A stretch of DNA of 64,000 nucleotides from Tubulanus polymorphus. Its lineage: Eukaryota; Nemertea; Palaeonemertea; Tubulaniformes; Tubulanidae. Below, in pieces: positions 62,935-64,000 of the stretch; position 1 is the first letter of the stretch, and every line of letters begins with the position of its first letter. Below the pieces are notes generated by a model, which was given only the letters and a program-made list of their open reading frames with translations, did no database searches and was not told the origin of the DNA. Position numbers and translations under genes: made by a program. The DNA is taken from NCBI RefSeq assembly GCF_964204645.1, contig NC_134025.1:30100001-30164000 (forward strand), in the 5' to 3' direction.

Positions 62935-63232
62935 TTAAGCGCACTATCACACGGAGATGATTTGGCTCGGGCCAAATTGGTACAGATCAGGCCCAAGTCA
63001 AATTTGGCTTGTGCTTAATCAGAGAGCGCATTCACACGTAAACCACTCATTCGATAGTAATAGATGCTTAAACAGTGAAGTGAGTCACTTCCGGAAACCA
63101 CGCAATATTTTGACTCTCTTTTTTTAAATTTGGCTCGGGCCTTTTGGTCAGGTCAAACAGGCATCAGTATGAACGGTTGTTCCGGGCATAATTTGGTACG
63201 GGCCAAAAATGTTCGCGTGATCGCGGCTTAAT
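62935..63232. repeat. Family B MITE-like element, TTAA at both ends
   Basis: Left TTAAGCGCACTATCACACGG; right GCGTGATCGCGGCTTAA. TTTGGCTCGGGCC blocks lie at both ends. TTAA on both sides is the hallmark target of piggyBac-type insertions, but the other copies lack it. Confidence 0.7.
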
Positions 63233-63917
63233 ACACCAGCATCACCACTAACGAGGTCAAACAAAATACCACGTTTAATTAATCGGCCCGTATGGATTAC
63301 ACTTATTTTATCTACGATATTTGTTTTGAGCGACGACGATTCGAGAGAAGATTGATGAATATGAATTGGAACGATGAATTGACATTCAATCGATAACTAG
63401 CAAAGGAAGAAAGATGGTGAAAATTGATGTCAGTCAGTAATCAATGATCAATGCTTCGTTACTGATGCCTGAAATGCAGTCATTACCGAGCGGTTTTAAT
63501 TAAAATAAAGCTGGTTCAGCTGATCTTCAACTAATCGTCAACTCCCTGACCCTTTCCTGTCAGTCATAAGATGATAGTATTGAAAACTCGGTTGCCTTAA
63601 GATCATATACGGGAAATCTTAAAATGTAACAAAAGTTTAGGCTGAAATTAGATCGTCTCTAAGTAAGTTACGTGGACACAGTGTGATAAGTCATCACATT
63701 ACCGCTGAAGTCTTGCTTATCTTAATCTCAATTTGTTTTTCCAATTCAATTTACTAAGTGTTATTCATTGATGATCGTCCCAACTACGTTGAGTTTCAGT
63801 GTGTCGTATCTAACAGTGTCAGGTATATTATCAAAGAGAAACTGTGAATCAACAACTCACATTTTCAGCTGACATTTTATGTCCGCTTTTATCTAATTGT
63901 CAATGTGAGTCATCGGT

Positions 63918-64000
63918 ACATGCGACTTGAAATGAGCCGCTCGTCAGTACACATGAGTTGAAATGAGCTGCTCGTCAGTACAAATGAGTTGAAATGAGCT
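63918..64000 (+). repeat. Tandem repeat running off the window edge
   Basis: Units of about 30 bp containing GAGTTGAAATGAGCTGCTCG and TCAGTACA, nearly three copies visible, truncated by the right edge. Confidence 0.85.

Larger units (their letters stand above)
60918..64000 (-). other. KCNH 5' intron to window edge
   Basis: The exon at 60917 starts in mid-codon and mid-PAS, so the region to the right edge should be intron. I searched the minus strand for the missing PAS first half and did not find it. Family C (61505), family B (62935) and a terminal tandem repeat (63918) are present; short ORFs elsewhere show no similarity. Confidence 0.65.

Overview
This window is nuclear DNA from an animal. 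It is AT-rich and intron-rich, with GT-AG introns, short coding exons, and many microsatellites, minisatellites and small foldback elements; there are no bacterial-style operons. The gene set suggests an invertebrate, most likely a marine lophotrochozoan or similar: an invertebrate-type Limpet gene (PET plus LIM domains), one Elk-type potassium channel and a CCDC169-like coiled-coil gene. The exact lineage is an inference. Layout, left to right. (1) Positions 87-13192, minus strand: four exons of Limpet, covering PET, LIM1, LIM2 and the start of LIM3. The remaining LIM repeats lie off the left edge, and a candidate first exon sits at 20894-20947. (2) 20948-23120: intergenic, dominated by a roughly 1.35 kb array of a 15-bp unit with about 90 copies. 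(3) About 23156-28773, minus: an unrecognised multi-exon gene; two 5' exons are well supported and the 3' end is a candidate with an AATAAA signal. (4) 29041-29772, plus: ATRAID-like, a single-exon membrane glycoprotein, head-to-head with the unknown gene. (5) 30171-32629, minus: complete 11-exon PSMA1 (proteasome subunit alpha 1), tail-to-tail with ATRAID. (6) 32803-38280, plus: complete 10-exon CCDC169-like gene with two microexons, head-to-head with PSMA1. (7) 38281-42591: intergenic. (8) 42592-60917, minus: 12 exons of an ELK-family voltage-gated potassium channel (KCNH8-like), from the second half of the PAS domain to the stop codon; its first exons lie off the right edge. (9) 60918-64000: intron of that channel gene with repeats. 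The central 28.6-38.3 kb is a compact cluster of genes arranged alternately head-to-head and tail-to-tail, with spacers of 173-400 bp. The flanking Limpet and KCNH genes have kilobase introns filled with degenerate repeats. At least three foldback (MITE-like) families recur: family A with ends like CCCAGTTCCACAG or CCCAGTTTCACAAAA, family B with ends like AAGCCGCGATC and internal TTTGGCCCG motifs, and family C with an internal AGCTGGACCAGTGATAA motif. There is also a tRNA-derived SINE, a triplicated 521-bp unit in CCDC169 intron 1, and several exact tandem duplications. Splice phases were checked exon by exon: the PSMA1, CCDC169 and KCNH models each join in a single open frame. No CRISPR array, rRNA gene, convincing functional tRNA gene or large transposon ORF was seen.
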